From: Oceanococcus sp041619555
GTDB taxonomy: Bacteria > Pseudomonadota > Gammaproteobacteria > Nevskiales > Oceanococcaceae
Reading direction: 5' to 3'
Assembly (NCBI GenBank): GCA_041619555.1
Contig: JBFKDQ010000046.1
Span: 1-30,348 of the forward strand
DNA: 30,348 nt
Shown here piece after piece: positions 8,873 through 17,582 of the stretch (positions within the stretch are counted from its first letter, which is position 1; each line of letters opens with the position of its first letter). A program made the position numbers and the translations under genes. A model generated the notes under the pieces. That model was not told the DNA's origin. It worked only from the letters and a program-made list of their open reading frames with translations, and did no database searches.

Positions 8873-9234
8873 GCATTTGCCCCTTCTTGCCTTGAGTCAG
8901 TGATTCGGAAAGCCTTGATCGAACCTCCCCGGGCCGGAGCTGTCTGGATCGCGCCGACGCCAGTCAGCTTGAATCCTGTACTCGACGGAGAGGCGCCGAT
9001 AGGCTTGTTGGACACGATGCTAGTGCCGCCTACCTGCATGCAATTGACGACAGGCGCAGCGACTTTGACTTCAGGCGCAAGCCACTGGGCCGGCTGCGGT
9101 CAATTTTTTTGCGCCCATTGTCAACGCGCACGACAAGCGATCGTTACATCATGAGCCCATCCCGACGAGCTGCAGCTACGCGGGTGAGCCGTGCACCCGC
9201 ATTCGCCGATGCCATCGGCTGCCCATAACGACTG
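8873..9234. other. 362-bp divergent intergenic region (acyl-CoA synthetase / START protein)
   Basis: No gene is seen. The region holds the four-site TTGAC array at 9044-9124, which lies 172 bp from the synthetase start and 111 bp from the START gene. No confident -35/-10 promoter pair was found for either direction. Confidence 0.6.
9044..9124. promoter_or_regulatory. Symmetric array of four TTGAC half-sites (candidate operator)
   Basis: TTGAC occurs on the plus strand at 9044-9048 and 9065-9069, and on the minus strand (as GTCAA) at 9099-9103 and 9120-9124. Each pair is offset by exactly 21 bp and the four sites are mirror-symmetric about 9084. Extended copies share TTGAC-NN-CAGGCGCA: copies 1 and 2 match each other at 13 of 15 positions, copy 4 matches well, copy 3 weakly. 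The 21-bp (two helical turns) spacing suggests cooperative binding of a regulator to one DNA face between the two divergent genes. The regulator is unknown. Confidence 0.5.
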
Positions 9235-9903
9235 ATGAAACAGACCCACATGAAAAGAATTGCATTTCTCTGCCTGGCTCTAGCCTGCTTCTTGCACGGT
9301 CCTCTGGCCGCACAGGAGTCCGGCTGGCGCCTGGAACGAGATAAAAAAGGCGTACAGATCCACACCCGAGCAGTCGAGGGGTCGGCGTTTCGCGAGATTC
9401 GCGGCACGACCCGGATCGAGGGGCAACTGAGCAGCATCATCGCCGCGCTGCAGGACATGAGTTTCTGGCCAAAACTCAATGAAATCATCGCCTCCGCTCA
9501 GCTCCATCAGCAACTCAGCGACACCGAATCCCTGATCTACATGCAGATGGACATGCCCTGGCCGGTGAGCGACCGAGACGTGTTGAATCGCCGCAAGATT
9601 GAGCAGGATGAAGTCAGCAAAGCCGTCACCCTGACCGAGGTCGCCACCCAAGGCGTTTTGGCCGAAAACGATGACTACGTCCGCATCGTGCAATCCACCC
9701 AGCGCTGGACGCTGACCCCCATGCAGGATGGCAGCGTGGAGGTGGTGTGGACCACGCATACCGACCCCAATGGTCCGATTCCCGCCGCCATCGTCAACAT
9801 GCTATCGGTGGGCGCACCGTATGACTCGCTGACCACCTTGCGCCAAACCATACAAGCCCAGGCCTATCGGGATCGAAAGCTGGCCTACATATCCGAGCCC
9901 TGA
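9235..9903 (+). CDS. START domain-containing protein, secreted
   Basis: A 222-residue protein. An N-terminal signal peptide (Lys/Arg, then a hydrophobic core LCLALACFLHGPLAA) probably ends before QESGW. The rest is a START-like lipid-binding domain, with typical bacterial START features: a W-x-L-x-R-D-K-x-G-V-x-I opening, MPWPVSDRDVLNRR, and YVRIV...W-x-L-x-P near residues 140-165. Such proteins bind sterols, phospholipids or other hydrophobic ligands in the periplasm. An alternative start is the ATG at 9250 (MKRIAF); neither has a strong Shine-Dalgarno. It is divergent from the acyl-CoA synthetase and shares its regulatory region, so it may shuttle the hydrophobic substrate; that is inference. 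Confidence 0.85.
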   Translation: MKQTHMKRIAFLCLALACFLHGPLAAQESGWRLERDKKGVQIHTRAVEGSAFREIRGTTRIEGQLSSIIAALQDMSFWPKLNEIIASAQLHQQLSDTESLIYMQMDMPWPVSDRDVLNRRKIEQDEVSKAVTLTEVATQGVLAENDDYVRIVQSTQRWTLTPMQDGSVEVVWTTHTDPNGPIPAAIVNMLSVGAPYDSLTTLRQTIQAQAYRDRKLAYISEP

Positions 9904-9930
9904 AACCGGCGCCTTGAGTAGAAGGCAGCC

Positions 9931-9947
9931 CCCTGCGATACGCAGGG
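9931..9947. terminator. Candidate bidirectional terminator hairpin
   Basis: A perfect 7-bp inverted repeat, CCCTGCG and CGCAGGG, with a 3-nt loop lies between the convergent START and M28 peptidase genes (63-bp gap). No U-tract is seen. Confidence 0.4.
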
Positions 9948-9966
9948 CCCGCCGATGCGCCTCCGA

Positions 9967-11634
9967 CTACCGCGCTTGCAGGTACTGAGCGGCGAAGAAA
10001 TTGCCTTCGGCCCAGCGTGGCGGCTCGACGCTGTCGGCCATGGCTTTGGCGAAGCGGGCGTTGATTCGTGCAAACTTGAGCGCGGAAGGCCAGTGAACGG
10101 GCCGCCTCATGTCATCGCTGGGCTTGTGATAATGGGTACCGAGATGGGCATGGACCAGGGCGGCGCCGTCGATGCCGGCATCGGCGCTGCCGAAGCCGGG
10201 GAAGAAAAACAGGCCGGGGATGCCGGAACGCACGAAAGAGTAATGATCGCTGCGTACGAACAGGACTTCGTCTGGCAGCGGATCGGGAGCCAGTATCGCG
10301 GCTTCGGCTTCTGCGGCAGGCCTGACGTACTGACCGAGATTGGAATGCTCGACGCCGAAGCCAATCACTTCCTTGAGCGGGAACAGCAGCAGGGGCATGT
10401 CCAGGGTTACCGCGGCCACCATCTGCTCCACCCCTGCGGGCGGATGGGTGGCCAGGTAGCGGGAGCCGAGCAATCCCCGCTCCTCTGCGGTGACGGCCGC
10501 GAACAACACCGAGCGGCGGGTGCCCATGCGCTTCAGGGCGCGGGCGGTTTCCAGCATCAGACCGACGCCCATCGCATTGTCATAGGCGCCGTTGTAGATG
10601 TCGTCACCATCGACCGCGGCGCCGATGCCCAGGTGATCCAGATGCGCGACCAGAACGACATGTTGTCCGGCCAGTGCGGGGTCCGTGCCGGGCAACCTGG
10701 CAACCACATTGGGCGAACTCAAGTGATGAATCCGGGAACGGGTGGTCACGCTGGCCTGTGGCCGCAGATTGAAACGCGGCAGGGCTTCGCCGGCCGCCTC
10801 GATACGCAGCAACTCCTCCAGCGTGTGCCCGGCGGTGGCGAACAGCCGCTGCGCCAGCGCATCGGAGAGCTGCAGCGTCGCTTTCATCTGCGTCACCACA
10901 TCCGCCGGACGACCGTCATTTTCGATCCAGTACATGCTGGGCTGGGTCCCGGAGTTGCGCACGCTGTCATCCCAGGCGTAGTGCTGGCGCTCATACTCGG
11001 TGCGCAGCACGATCAGGCCGACGGCGCCCCGCTCGGCGGCGAACTGGCTCTTGCGCACACCCGATGAATAGAAGGCCCGCTCATCGGCCGGAAAAGTTCT
11101 CGGCGCGCCAGAGAACACGACAAGGATTTTTCCGCGCACATCCAGGTCCGCATAGTCGTCATGTCCCAGCGTCGGCGCCACCACCCCATGACCTGTGAAC
11201 ACCAGCGGCGCGCGCAGCGCGCTGTGCGCCCGGGTTTTCGGATAGATCACATAGTCCTTGCGAAATTCCAGCGCATCACCGCCTGGCAGGCCGTGCAGGA
11301 TCAGGGATGAACCGGGAATATCGAGCTGGGTCGCAAGCAGGGGCACAGGCTGCAGGTAACCGCCCGCCTGCCCGGCCGGCTCAAGTTCCATGGCACGAAA
11401 CTGGCTGGCCACATAGGCCGCGGCAATTTCATGACCGGGTTCACCGGTCATCCGCCCGGCGAGGCGATCATCGGCCAAAAATGACATGTGCGCCTGCAGC
11501 GCGGCAGTCGAGATGTCCGCCAGGCCCTGCTCGCTCGCCCGCGGTGGCAGCAGGCTGCATCCCGCCTGCGTGAGGATCAGCGCACCGACTACGAGGATTG
11601 AAAAAACCGGCTTGCTGTGCCCATTGAACTGCAT
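9967..11634 (-). CDS. M28 family zinc metallopeptidase, exported
   Basis: Using the ATG at 11634 (AGGG 9 nt upstream) gives 555 residues with a good signal sequence; the in-frame ATG at 11676 would bury it 14 residues in. The signal ends in LTQAGC (C26), resembling a lipobox but with Gln at -3, so lipid anchoring is uncertain. A PA-like insert (about residues 120-300) precedes the peptidase core. Co-catalytic zinc motifs are visible: HLDHLG, NGAYDNAMG, TAEERGLLGS, TLDMP, SDHYSF and a final HYHKPSDD. The family removes amino acids from peptide N-termini or acts as carboxypeptidase. It is divergent from an MFS exporter. Substrate not predictable. Confidence 0.88.
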   Translation of the reverse strand: MQFNGHSKPVFSILVVGALILTQAGCSLLPPRASEQGLADISTAALQAHMSFLADDRLAGRMTGEPGHEIAAAYVASQFRAMELEPAGQAGGYLQPVPLLATQLDIPGSSLILHGLPGGDALEFRKDYVIYPKTRAHSALRAPLVFTGHGVVAPTLGHDDYADLDVRGKILVVFSGAPRTFPADERAFYSSGVRKSQFAAERGAVGLIVLRTEYERQHYAWDDSVRNSGTQPSMYWIENDGRPADVVTQMKATLQLSDALAQRLFATAGHTLEELLRIEAAGEALPRFNLRPQASVTTRSRIHHLSSPNVVARLPGTDPALAGQHVVLVAHLDHLGIGAAVDGDDIYNGAYDNAMGVGLMLETARALKRMGTRRSVLFAAVTAEERGLLGSRYLATHPPAGVEQMVAAVTLDMPLLLFPLKEVIGFGVEHSNLGQYVRPAAEAEAAILAPDPLPDEVLFVRSDHYSFVRSGIPGLFFFPGFGSADAGIDGAALVHAHLGTHYHKPSDDMRRPVHWPSALKFARINARFAKAMADSVEPPRWAEGNFFAAQYLQAR

Positions 11635-11775
11635 GTCCACGCACCCTGTGACGTAAACACGTGATTTTAGCAGCACCGATGCGAGCGAGCCGGGCGCCAG
11701 GCCACCTGCAAGTCCAGCCCGCCCCGCGCCGCGACGATGCTAAGCTGCGCGCCTTTTCCGCGGGGGTGGATCGGC

Positions 11776-12951
11776 ATGGTTGCGGCGCGTTTGATTCTGG
11801 TTCTGGGTGCCGTCGTCGCCATCGCACCCCTGTCCATCGATCTGTATCTGCCGGCCCTGCCGGACATCGAACGGTGGTATCAGGCCGATGCCGCGGCGGT
11901 CCAGCTGACCCTGGCGGCGTTCTTCGCCGGAATTTCCCTTGGCCAGTTGCTGTACGGCCCGGTCAGCGACCGCTATGGCCGACGCCGGCCGCTGCTGTTC
12001 GGCATGCTGGCCTATGCCGGTGCGTCCTTGGCCTGCGCCTATGCGCCGAGTCTCGACACCTTGGTCATTGCCCGCTTCCTGCAGGCGATGACCGGCTGCG
12101 CCGGCATGGTCGTCACCCGCGCGCTGGTCCGCGATCTGTGCAGCCCGCAGGAGATGGCGCGGGTGTTGTCCCTGCTGGTGCTGGTGATGGGCGTGGCGCC
12201 AATCCTTGCGCCCTTTCTGGGCAGCCTGATGCTGGCCTATCTGGACTGGCGCAGCCTGTTCGTGGCCCTGGCCCTGTTCGGCTGCCTGTGCGCCTGGCTG
12301 GTCGCCCGCCATGTGCCGGAAACCCTGCCCGCAAGCCGACGCGATCCGGTGCTCAGCCTGGGCAGCGCGTGGCGCAATTATCGCCAGGTGGTATCGCATC
12401 GCCGCTTCATGGGTTATGCCCTGTCCGGCGGCATCGCCCAGGCCGGCATGTTTGCCTACATCTCGGCCTCCAGTTTCGTGTTCATCCGCGACCTGGGATT
12501 TTCGCCCACCCAATTCGCCGCGCTGTTCGGCTTCAATGCCTTCGGCCTGATCCTCGCCTCGCAGATCAATCGCGCGGTCCTGCAGCGCTATCCCGCCCAG
12601 CAGGTGCTGAGCCTGGCGCTGGGCTGCTACAGCAGCTTTGCCCTGCTGATGTGTTTCTGCGCGTTCAGCGGTTTTGGCGGCATCTGGGGCCTCACCATTC
12701 CGCTATGGCTATGCCTGTCCTGCCTGGGCTTCACCTTTCCCAATTCCACCGCGGCCGCCATGGCACCCTTCGGCGACCGTGCCGGCAGCGCGTCAGCGAT
12801 GTTGGGCACCATGCAGTTCGGCGTCGCCGGACTGGCCAGCGCCACCGTTGGCGCCTTGGGCGGTCATGGCGCCTGGCCCATGGTGGTGACGATGGCAGCC
12901 TGCGCCTGCACGGCCTATCTGGTCTTGCGCTGGGTCCGCGGTCTGGCTTGA
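11776..12951 (+). CDS. Bcr/CflA family multidrug efflux MFS transporter
   Basis: The 391-residue inner-membrane protein has about 12 hydrophobic segments. The start at 11776 follows a purine-rich GGGGGTGGA; an in-frame upstream codon at 11737 adds a polar stretch before the first helix. Signatures of the Bcr/CflA drug:H+ antiporters are SIDLYLPALP at the end of helix 1, GPVSDRYGRRRPL (MFS motif A) between helices 2 and 3, and the helix-5 region GVAPILAPFLG. The family exports bicyclomycin, chloramphenicol or sulfonamides using the proton gradient; the substrate here is unknown. A single gene divergent from the peptidase. Confidence 0.9.
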   Translation: MVAARLILVLGAVVAIAPLSIDLYLPALPDIERWYQADAAAVQLTLAAFFAGISLGQLLYGPVSDRYGRRRPLLFGMLAYAGASLACAYAPSLDTLVIARFLQAMTGCAGMVVTRALVRDLCSPQEMARVLSLLVLVMGVAPILAPFLGSLMLAYLDWRSLFVALALFGCLCAWLVARHVPETLPASRRDPVLSLGSAWRNYRQVVSHRRFMGYALSGGIAQAGMFAYISASSFVFIRDLGFSPTQFAALFGFNAFGLILASQINRAVLQRYPAQQVLSLALGCYSSFALLMCFCAFSGFGGIWGLTIPLWLCLSCLGFTFPNSTAAAMAPFGDRAGSASAMLGTMQFGVAGLASATVGALGGHGAWPMVVTMAACACTAYLVLRWVRGLA

Positions 12952-12999
12952 AGCCCCGTTCATCGGCTCAGCATGCCACTCGCCTGCCGGAGCATCGGC

Positions 13000-13022
13000 G
13001 GCCGGCTGCAGCAACGCCGGCC
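13000..13022. terminator. Candidate hairpin between mfs and ccmI
   Basis: GGCCGGC at 13000-13006 and GCCGGCC at 13016-13022 form a 7-bp stem with a 9-nt loop in the 99-bp gap between two convergent genes. There is no U-tract, so the call is tentative. Confidence 0.3.
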
Positions 13023-13050
13023 CTGTCATTCGCGAGCCGAGCGCTTGGCT

Positions 13051-14214
13051 TCAGGGCAGCCGGGTATCGATGGTCAGCTCCAAGGGTTGCGGGCTGTCAC
13101 TTTGCACCGCCATTTCACCGACCAGATCGCCGCTTTGCGGCTGAGCCTCGCCACTTTCCGAGATCCGTGCAACCACGGTCCAGGCATTGAAGCGGCTGAG
13201 ATTCATGCCCTCGACCATGCTCATGCTGTCATCCAGCACCACTTGCAGCGGCAGCGCCGCGGCCTGCAGACGCTGGATCGCCAGCGGCATCGGCGGGCCT
13301 GAGCGGGCCTTGGCATAGACATACAGCACCGCATCGGACGGATACTGATCCTGCATCGCTTCGGCGACAGAAACCTTAAGGTCCAGGCGGGTGCCGCTCG
13401 CAGCGGCAGCAGGCTTGGCCACACCGAGAATTTCACGCAGTTCATCCGGCAGATTGGGCAGGGTGCGTAATCGGCCGAAGTAGGCTTCGGCCTGCTCGAC
13501 CCGGCCCTCCTGGCGCGCCGCGATCGCCGCGTACCACAAGGCCCGGACGTTTTGCGGATCCAGTTCCAGGGCGCGCGCCATCAGGCGCTGCGGTTGTCCC
13601 AGCAGGTCCTTGTCGCGGGCCAGCGCCAGCGCTTCGCCCTCGGCCACCAGCAATTCCGCATCCTGGCCGCCATTGATCTGATTCGCCCGGCCGTAGGCCT
13701 TGGCCGCTTCGGCATGCCGCTGCAGCACCGAATAGGAACGCCCTAGCAGTCGCCAGCCTTCCAGATCCTCCGGCTGCTCGCCGAGACGCTGGGCAAGCTG
13801 CTCGATCATTGCCTCAACCTGGGGCGGTGCGGTGACCGCAGGCGGCGGTGGGCGGAAATGCTGAGCGCCATCGCTGAGTGCGAAAATCCCGCCGGCGGCC
13901 AGCACGGGCAAAATCAGAATCAGAGCACGCAAGGGACCGGCGCCGGCACCAGCCGTCAGCGGCTTTCCGGCCGTGTCCACGTCTTCCAGCAGGCGACGCT
14001 CCAGATCCTGACGCGCCTGGGCAAAATCTTCCGACCCCAGCCGGCCACCGGCCTGCTCCGCTTCCAGTTCGGCCAGGCGCTCGCGAAAAGCCGCGACGTT
14101 CAGGCGCTTGCGCAGTTCGGCATCATGCCGCCCGCCGGCACGCATGCCGATAACCAGCCACAAACCGGCCAGCAGCGCCAACAGCAGCGCCGCGATCCAA
14201 AACAGAACCATCAT
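13051..14214 (-). CDS. ccmI: Cytochrome c maturation protein CcmI
   Basis: A 387-residue apocytochrome c chaperone and last gene of the ccm operon. Two N-terminal membrane helices (about residues 4-23 and 95-115) flank a cytoplasmic loop rich in charged residues (ELRKRLNVAAFRERLAELEAE), the normal CcmI-1 layout. The periplasmic part has TPR-like helices (GWRLLGRSYSVLQRHAEAAKAYGRA; ALWYAAIAARQEGRVEQAEAYF), which bind the C-terminal helix of apocytochromes, and a beta-rich C-terminal domain found in long CcmI forms. The start overlaps the ccmH stop as ATGA; a second ATG follows immediately at 14211. Confidence 0.93.
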   Translation of the reverse strand: MMVLFWIAALLLALLAGLWLVIGMRAGGRHDAELRKRLNVAAFRERLAELEAEQAGGRLGSEDFAQARQDLERRLLEDVDTAGKPLTAGAGAGPLRALILILPVLAAGGIFALSDGAQHFRPPPPAVTAPPQVEAMIEQLAQRLGEQPEDLEGWRLLGRSYSVLQRHAEAAKAYGRANQINGGQDAELLVAEGEALALARDKDLLGQPQRLMARALELDPQNVRALWYAAIAARQEGRVEQAEAYFGRLRTLPNLPDELREILGVAKPAAAASGTRLDLKVSVAEAMQDQYPSDAVLYVYAKARSGPPMPLAIQRLQAAALPLQVVLDDSMSMVEGMNLSRFNAWTVVARISESGEAQPQSGDLVGEMAVQSDSPQPLELTIDTRLP

Positions 14215-14636
14215 TTATTCTCATCCAGAACGCGGCGCACATCCTCGGCCGACACGTCGGTGGCAACGGGCGCCTGCGCCGGCCGACGCAAACGCCAAGC
14301 GGCAACCAGACCCAGCAGCAGAAAAAGAAAAGGGCCGAACCACAGGGCCCAGGTCAGCGGTTTCATCGGCGGCCGATAAAGCACGAAATCTCCGTAACGT
14401 TCGGTCATGTAGTCGCGAATTTCGGCATCGCTGCGACCGGCCAGCATCATCTCGCGCACCTGCTTGCGCAGGTCCTGCGCCAACGGAGCATGCGAATCCG
14501 CAATGGACTGGTTCTGACACACCAGACAGCGCAGTTCCGCCGTCAGGCTGTGAAAGCGATCTTCATCAATGCCTGGCTGCGCCAGCCCGAGCGTGGGCAG
14601 CAGAAACAGCCACACCCAGCACCATGTCCGTCTCAT
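14211..14636 (-). CDS. ccmH: Cytochrome c maturation protein CcmH (thiol-reducing subunit)
   Basis: The 141-residue protein has a signal peptide or N-terminal anchor (residues 1-20), the redox motif LRCLVCQNQSI with C37 and C40, and one membrane helix at about 96-115 (ALWFGPFLFLLLGLVAAW). It keeps the CXXCH cysteines of apocytochrome c reduced for haem ligation, working with CcmF and CcmI. Length shows a single-domain CcmH, with the TPR domain encoded separately as ccmI, unlike the fused E. coli form. It overlaps ccmG and ccmI by 4 nt (ATGA) on each side. Confidence 0.95.
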   Translation of the reverse strand: MRRTWCWVWLFLLPTLGLAQPGIDEDRFHSLTAELRCLVCQNQSIADSHAPLAQDLRKQVREMMLAGRSDAEIRDYMTERYGDFVLYRPPMKPLTWALWFGPFLFLLLGLVAAWRLRRPAQAPVATDVSAEDVRRVLDENK

Positions 14637-15157
14637 TGCTGCAGTTCCTTCAGCAGTGGCAATAATTCCTGCTGCACATAATCCCAGCTGAGCGGCCCGA
14701 TTCGTTTGGCCACGATGGTGCCGGCCCGATCAACGACGAAGGTTTCCGGCACGCCGTAAACCCCCCAGTCAATGCCGACCTGGCCATCCCGATCCATGCC
14801 GCTGGCCAGATAGGGATTGCCCTCACGCGCCAGCAGGGCCAGCGCATCTTCAGGGGCATCCTTGTAGTTCAGGCCATACAGCCGCACATCGCCACGCCGT
14901 GCCAACTCCATCAGGATGGGGTGTTCCTGACGACAGGCCACGCACCAGCTGGACCAGACATTGAACAGGCTGGGCGCCGCACTCAGATCGCGCTCGCTCA
15001 GCTGTCCTTCGGCGCCCAGCAGCGGCAGGCTGAAAACCGGCGCCGGCTTGCCAATCAGCGGCGAATCCACCTCCCGCGGATCCAGCTTGAGGCCGATGCC
15101 CAGCACCAGAATCAGCCCCATCAGCAGCCCCAGCGGTGCAAAAAACCGCAGCCGCAT
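14633..15157 (-). CDS. ccmG: Thiol:disulfide interchange protein CcmG/DsbE
   Basis: A 174-residue periplasmic thioredoxin-like protein tethered by an N-terminal membrane segment (about residues 7-23). The active site is WSSWCVACRQEHP with C72 and C75; the Val-Ala pair between the cysteines differs from the WCPTC/WCEPC forms more often seen. GVYGVPETFVVD holds the cis-proline loop. It passes reductant, usually from DsbD/CcdA, to CcmH or apocytochrome c. The start overlaps the ccmF stop by one base (TGATG), and its stop overlaps the ccmH start (ATGA). Confidence 0.94.
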   Translation of the reverse strand: MRLRFFAPLGLLMGLILVLGIGLKLDPREVDSPLIGKPAPVFSLPLLGAEGQLSERDLSAAPSLFNVWSSWCVACRQEHPILMELARRGDVRLYGLNYKDAPEDALALLAREGNPYLASGMDRDGQVGIDWGVYGVPETFVVDRAGTIVAKRIGPLSWDYVQQELLPLLKELQQ

Positions 15158-17124
15158 CAGCTTAAGGCTCCAGGCGTCGCCGCCAGATCATCGCCAAGCC
15201 CGTCTCGCGCCAGGCTGCGGCCCAGGCGATAGCGCCGGTCGGTGGCCGCCAGGCCGCCGCCGATCGCCATCAGCAGGGCGCCGACCCAGATCCAGCGGAT
15301 GAAGGGTTTGTAATACAGCCGCACCGACCAGGCCCCCTCGCCCAGAGGCTCGGCCAGAGCCACATACAGATCTCGGGTGATACCGACATCCACCGCCGAT
15401 TCCGTCATCGGATTGTTTGGCTGCGAGCGATAGCTGCGCTTCTCCGGGTACAGGCGGGCCACAAGATCGCCATTGCGGCTGACCTCGATGGTGCCCCGCT
15501 GGGCGTCGTAATTCGGCCCGCTCACCGGCAGCACTTCAAGCAGGCGCCAGTCGTAGCCGCTCATCAGCACGGTATCTCCGGGCTTCATGCTCAGATCGCG
15601 CTCGACATCGGCATGACTGACCAAAGTGACGCCGATGGTGAACACGCCAAGTCCGAAATGGGCCAGGCACATGCCGACGATCGCACGCGACGGTCGCCGG
15701 GACAGGCGCAGCCAGCGCACCAGTTCGGCCACCGCGGTGGTGATCGCCCAGCCGCCCAGAATCAGGGCCAGATAGACACCTAGGCTCTGACTGCCCGGCA
15801 CCAGCAACGGCAGACTCAAACCCAGCACCACCGCCACCAGGGCCGGCGCGACCGCCCGCCTGAACTCCTGCAGGCGTCCGCGTTTCCAGCCCACCAGATA
15901 GGACACGCCGATCAGGGCAACCAGGGGCAGCATGATCGGCACGAAGGTGAGATTGAACCAGGGCGAACCCACCGAAGGTTTGGCCAGCCCCATGGCGTCG
16001 ACCAGCAACGGGTAGAGGGTGCCCAGCAGCACCGTCAACGCGGCCACCACCAGCAGGACATTGTTCAGCAGCAGCAGACCTTCGCGGGAAAACATCGCAA
16101 AAGCAACCGGCGCGGCGATTCGATGCCCGCGCCATGCGAACAGCAGCAGCGAACTGCCCACCACGATGCTGAAGAACGCCAGGATGAACACCCCGCGACT
16201 GGGATCGGTGGCGAAGGCATGCACCGAAACCAGCACCCCAGAGCGCACCAGGAAGGTGCCCAGCAGACTCAGCGCAAACGCACAGATGGCCAGCAACACG
16301 GTCCAGCTGCGCAGCACGCCGCGCTTCTCCGATGCCGCCAGGGAATGCAGCAGGGCGGTGCCGACCAGCCAGGGCATGAAGGAGGCATTTTCCACCGGGT
16401 CCCAGAACCACCAGCCACCCCAGCCCAGTTCGTGATACGCCCACCAGCTGCCCAGGGCAATGCCCAGGGTCAGAAACATCCAGGCGGCCGCGGTCCAGGG
16501 TCGGGTCCAGCGCAACCAGGCGGCGTCCAGACGGCCGTGCAGCAATGCGGTAATGGCGAAGGCAAAGGCCACGGAAAAGCCGACATAGCCCATGTAGAGC
16601 ATCGGCGGATGGATGATCAGCCCCGGATCCTGCAACAAGGGATTCAGATCGCGCCCTTCGCTGGCCACCGTCGGCAGCAGTTCAAAAGGATTGGAGGTGA
16701 ACAGAATGAACGCGAGAAACCCGATCGACACCCCGCCCAGCACCGCCAGCACGGTGGCCAGCACATCCGCGGGCAGGCTGGCGCCACGCAGCGCCACCGC
16801 AGCACTCCAGCCGGCCAGCATCAGCATCCACAGCAGCAGCGAGCCCTCATGGCCACCCCACACTGCGGCGATGCGATAGGGCACCGGCAGCAGGGTATTG
16901 GAGTTGGTCGCCACATAGGCCAGGGAGAAGTCATTGCGCAGGAAGGCCACGGTGAGCAGCACGAAGGCGCAGGCGATGATCACGAACAGGGCGCGGGCGG
17001 CCGGATCGGCCACCGCCAGACAGGCTCCATTGCGGCGGTACAGGCCCCATAGCGGCACGCAGAACTGTACCAAGGCGACTCCCAGCGCAAGCGCGAGGGC
17101 GAAATGTCCGGCGGCGGCGATCAT
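15157..17124 (-). CDS. ccmF: Cytochrome c haem lyase subunit CcmF
   Basis: A 655-residue polytopic inner-membrane protein, full length for the family. The tryptophan-rich WWD motif WGGWWFWDPVENASF lies at about residues 235-249, with candidate haem-ligand histidines around it (H172 in IIHPP, H260 in ALLHSLA). VWGGHEGSLLLW near 89-100 is also conserved. A large periplasmic loop (about 490-600) precedes the last helix. CcmF takes haem from holo-CcmE and attaches it to apocytochrome c with CcmH/CcmI. The start overlaps the ccmE stop by 4 nt (ATGA). Confidence 0.97.
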   Translation of the reverse strand: MIAAAGHFALALALGVALVQFCVPLWGLYRRNGACLAVADPAARALFVIIACAFVLLTVAFLRNDFSLAYVATNSNTLLPVPYRIAAVWGGHEGSLLLWMLMLAGWSAAVALRGASLPADVLATVLAVLGGVSIGFLAFILFTSNPFELLPTVASEGRDLNPLLQDPGLIIHPPMLYMGYVGFSVAFAFAITALLHGRLDAAWLRWTRPWTAAAWMFLTLGIALGSWWAYHELGWGGWWFWDPVENASFMPWLVGTALLHSLAASEKRGVLRSWTVLLAICAFALSLLGTFLVRSGVLVSVHAFATDPSRGVFILAFFSIVVGSSLLLFAWRGHRIAAPVAFAMFSREGLLLLNNVLLVVAALTVLLGTLYPLLVDAMGLAKPSVGSPWFNLTFVPIMLPLVALIGVSYLVGWKRGRLQEFRRAVAPALVAVVLGLSLPLLVPGSQSLGVYLALILGGWAITTAVAELVRWLRLSRRPSRAIVGMCLAHFGLGVFTIGVTLVSHADVERDLSMKPGDTVLMSGYDWRLLEVLPVSGPNYDAQRGTIEVSRNGDLVARLYPEKRSYRSQPNNPMTESAVDVGITRDLYVALAEPLGEGAWSVRLYYKPFIRWIWVGALLMAIGGGLAATDRRYRLGRSLARDGLGDDLAATPGALS

Positions 17125-17582
17125 AGGGTTTCCAGACTCTTGAATGGCGCGCAGCTGTGACCGGTATCGGTCTGCAGCGATTCCGCCAGCTCCGGCGGCA
17201 TGTAATTCTCGTCGTGCTTGGCCAGCACCTCGTCGGCAACGAATTCTCCGCCGCCGGCCAGTTTGCCGGTCACCACCACACCCTGCCCTTCACGGAACAG
17301 GTCGGGCAGGATGCCTTCATAGCGCACCCCGACCTCATGCTCGCAGTCGGCCAGCCGGAACGCGACCTTGAGGGTGCCGGACTCACGCTGCACGCTGCCG
17401 GTCTTGACCAGGCCGCCAAGGCGGAAACGGGCGCCTTCCGGAGTCTTGCCGGCGACCACCTCGGTCGGCGAGTGAAAATACATCAGATTCTGCTGAAACA
17501 CCTGCAGCATCAGCACCACGATGCCGATGGCGGCGAGACTGGCTGCCGCCACGAACAGCATTCTGCGTTGTCTGCGCGTCAT
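17121..17582 (-). CDS. ccmE: Periplasmic haem chaperone CcmE
   Basis: A 153-residue protein: short basic N-terminus, one membrane anchor (about residues 9-28), then an OB-fold beta barrel. The haem-binding motif AKHDENYMPPE contains H123, which forms the covalent bond to haem, and Y127, an axial ligand; these correspond to H130 and Y134 of E. coli. It receives haem from the CcmABCD complex and delivers it to CcmF. ATGA overlaps with both ccmD and ccmF show translational coupling. Confidence 0.97.
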   Translation of the reverse strand: MTRRQRRMLFVAAASLAAIGIVVLMLQVFQQNLMYFHSPTEVVAGKTPEGARFRLGGLVKTGSVQRESGTLKVAFRLADCEHEVGVRYEGILPDLFREGQGVVVTGKLAGGGEFVADEVLAKHDENYMPPELAESLQTDTGHSCAPFKSLETL

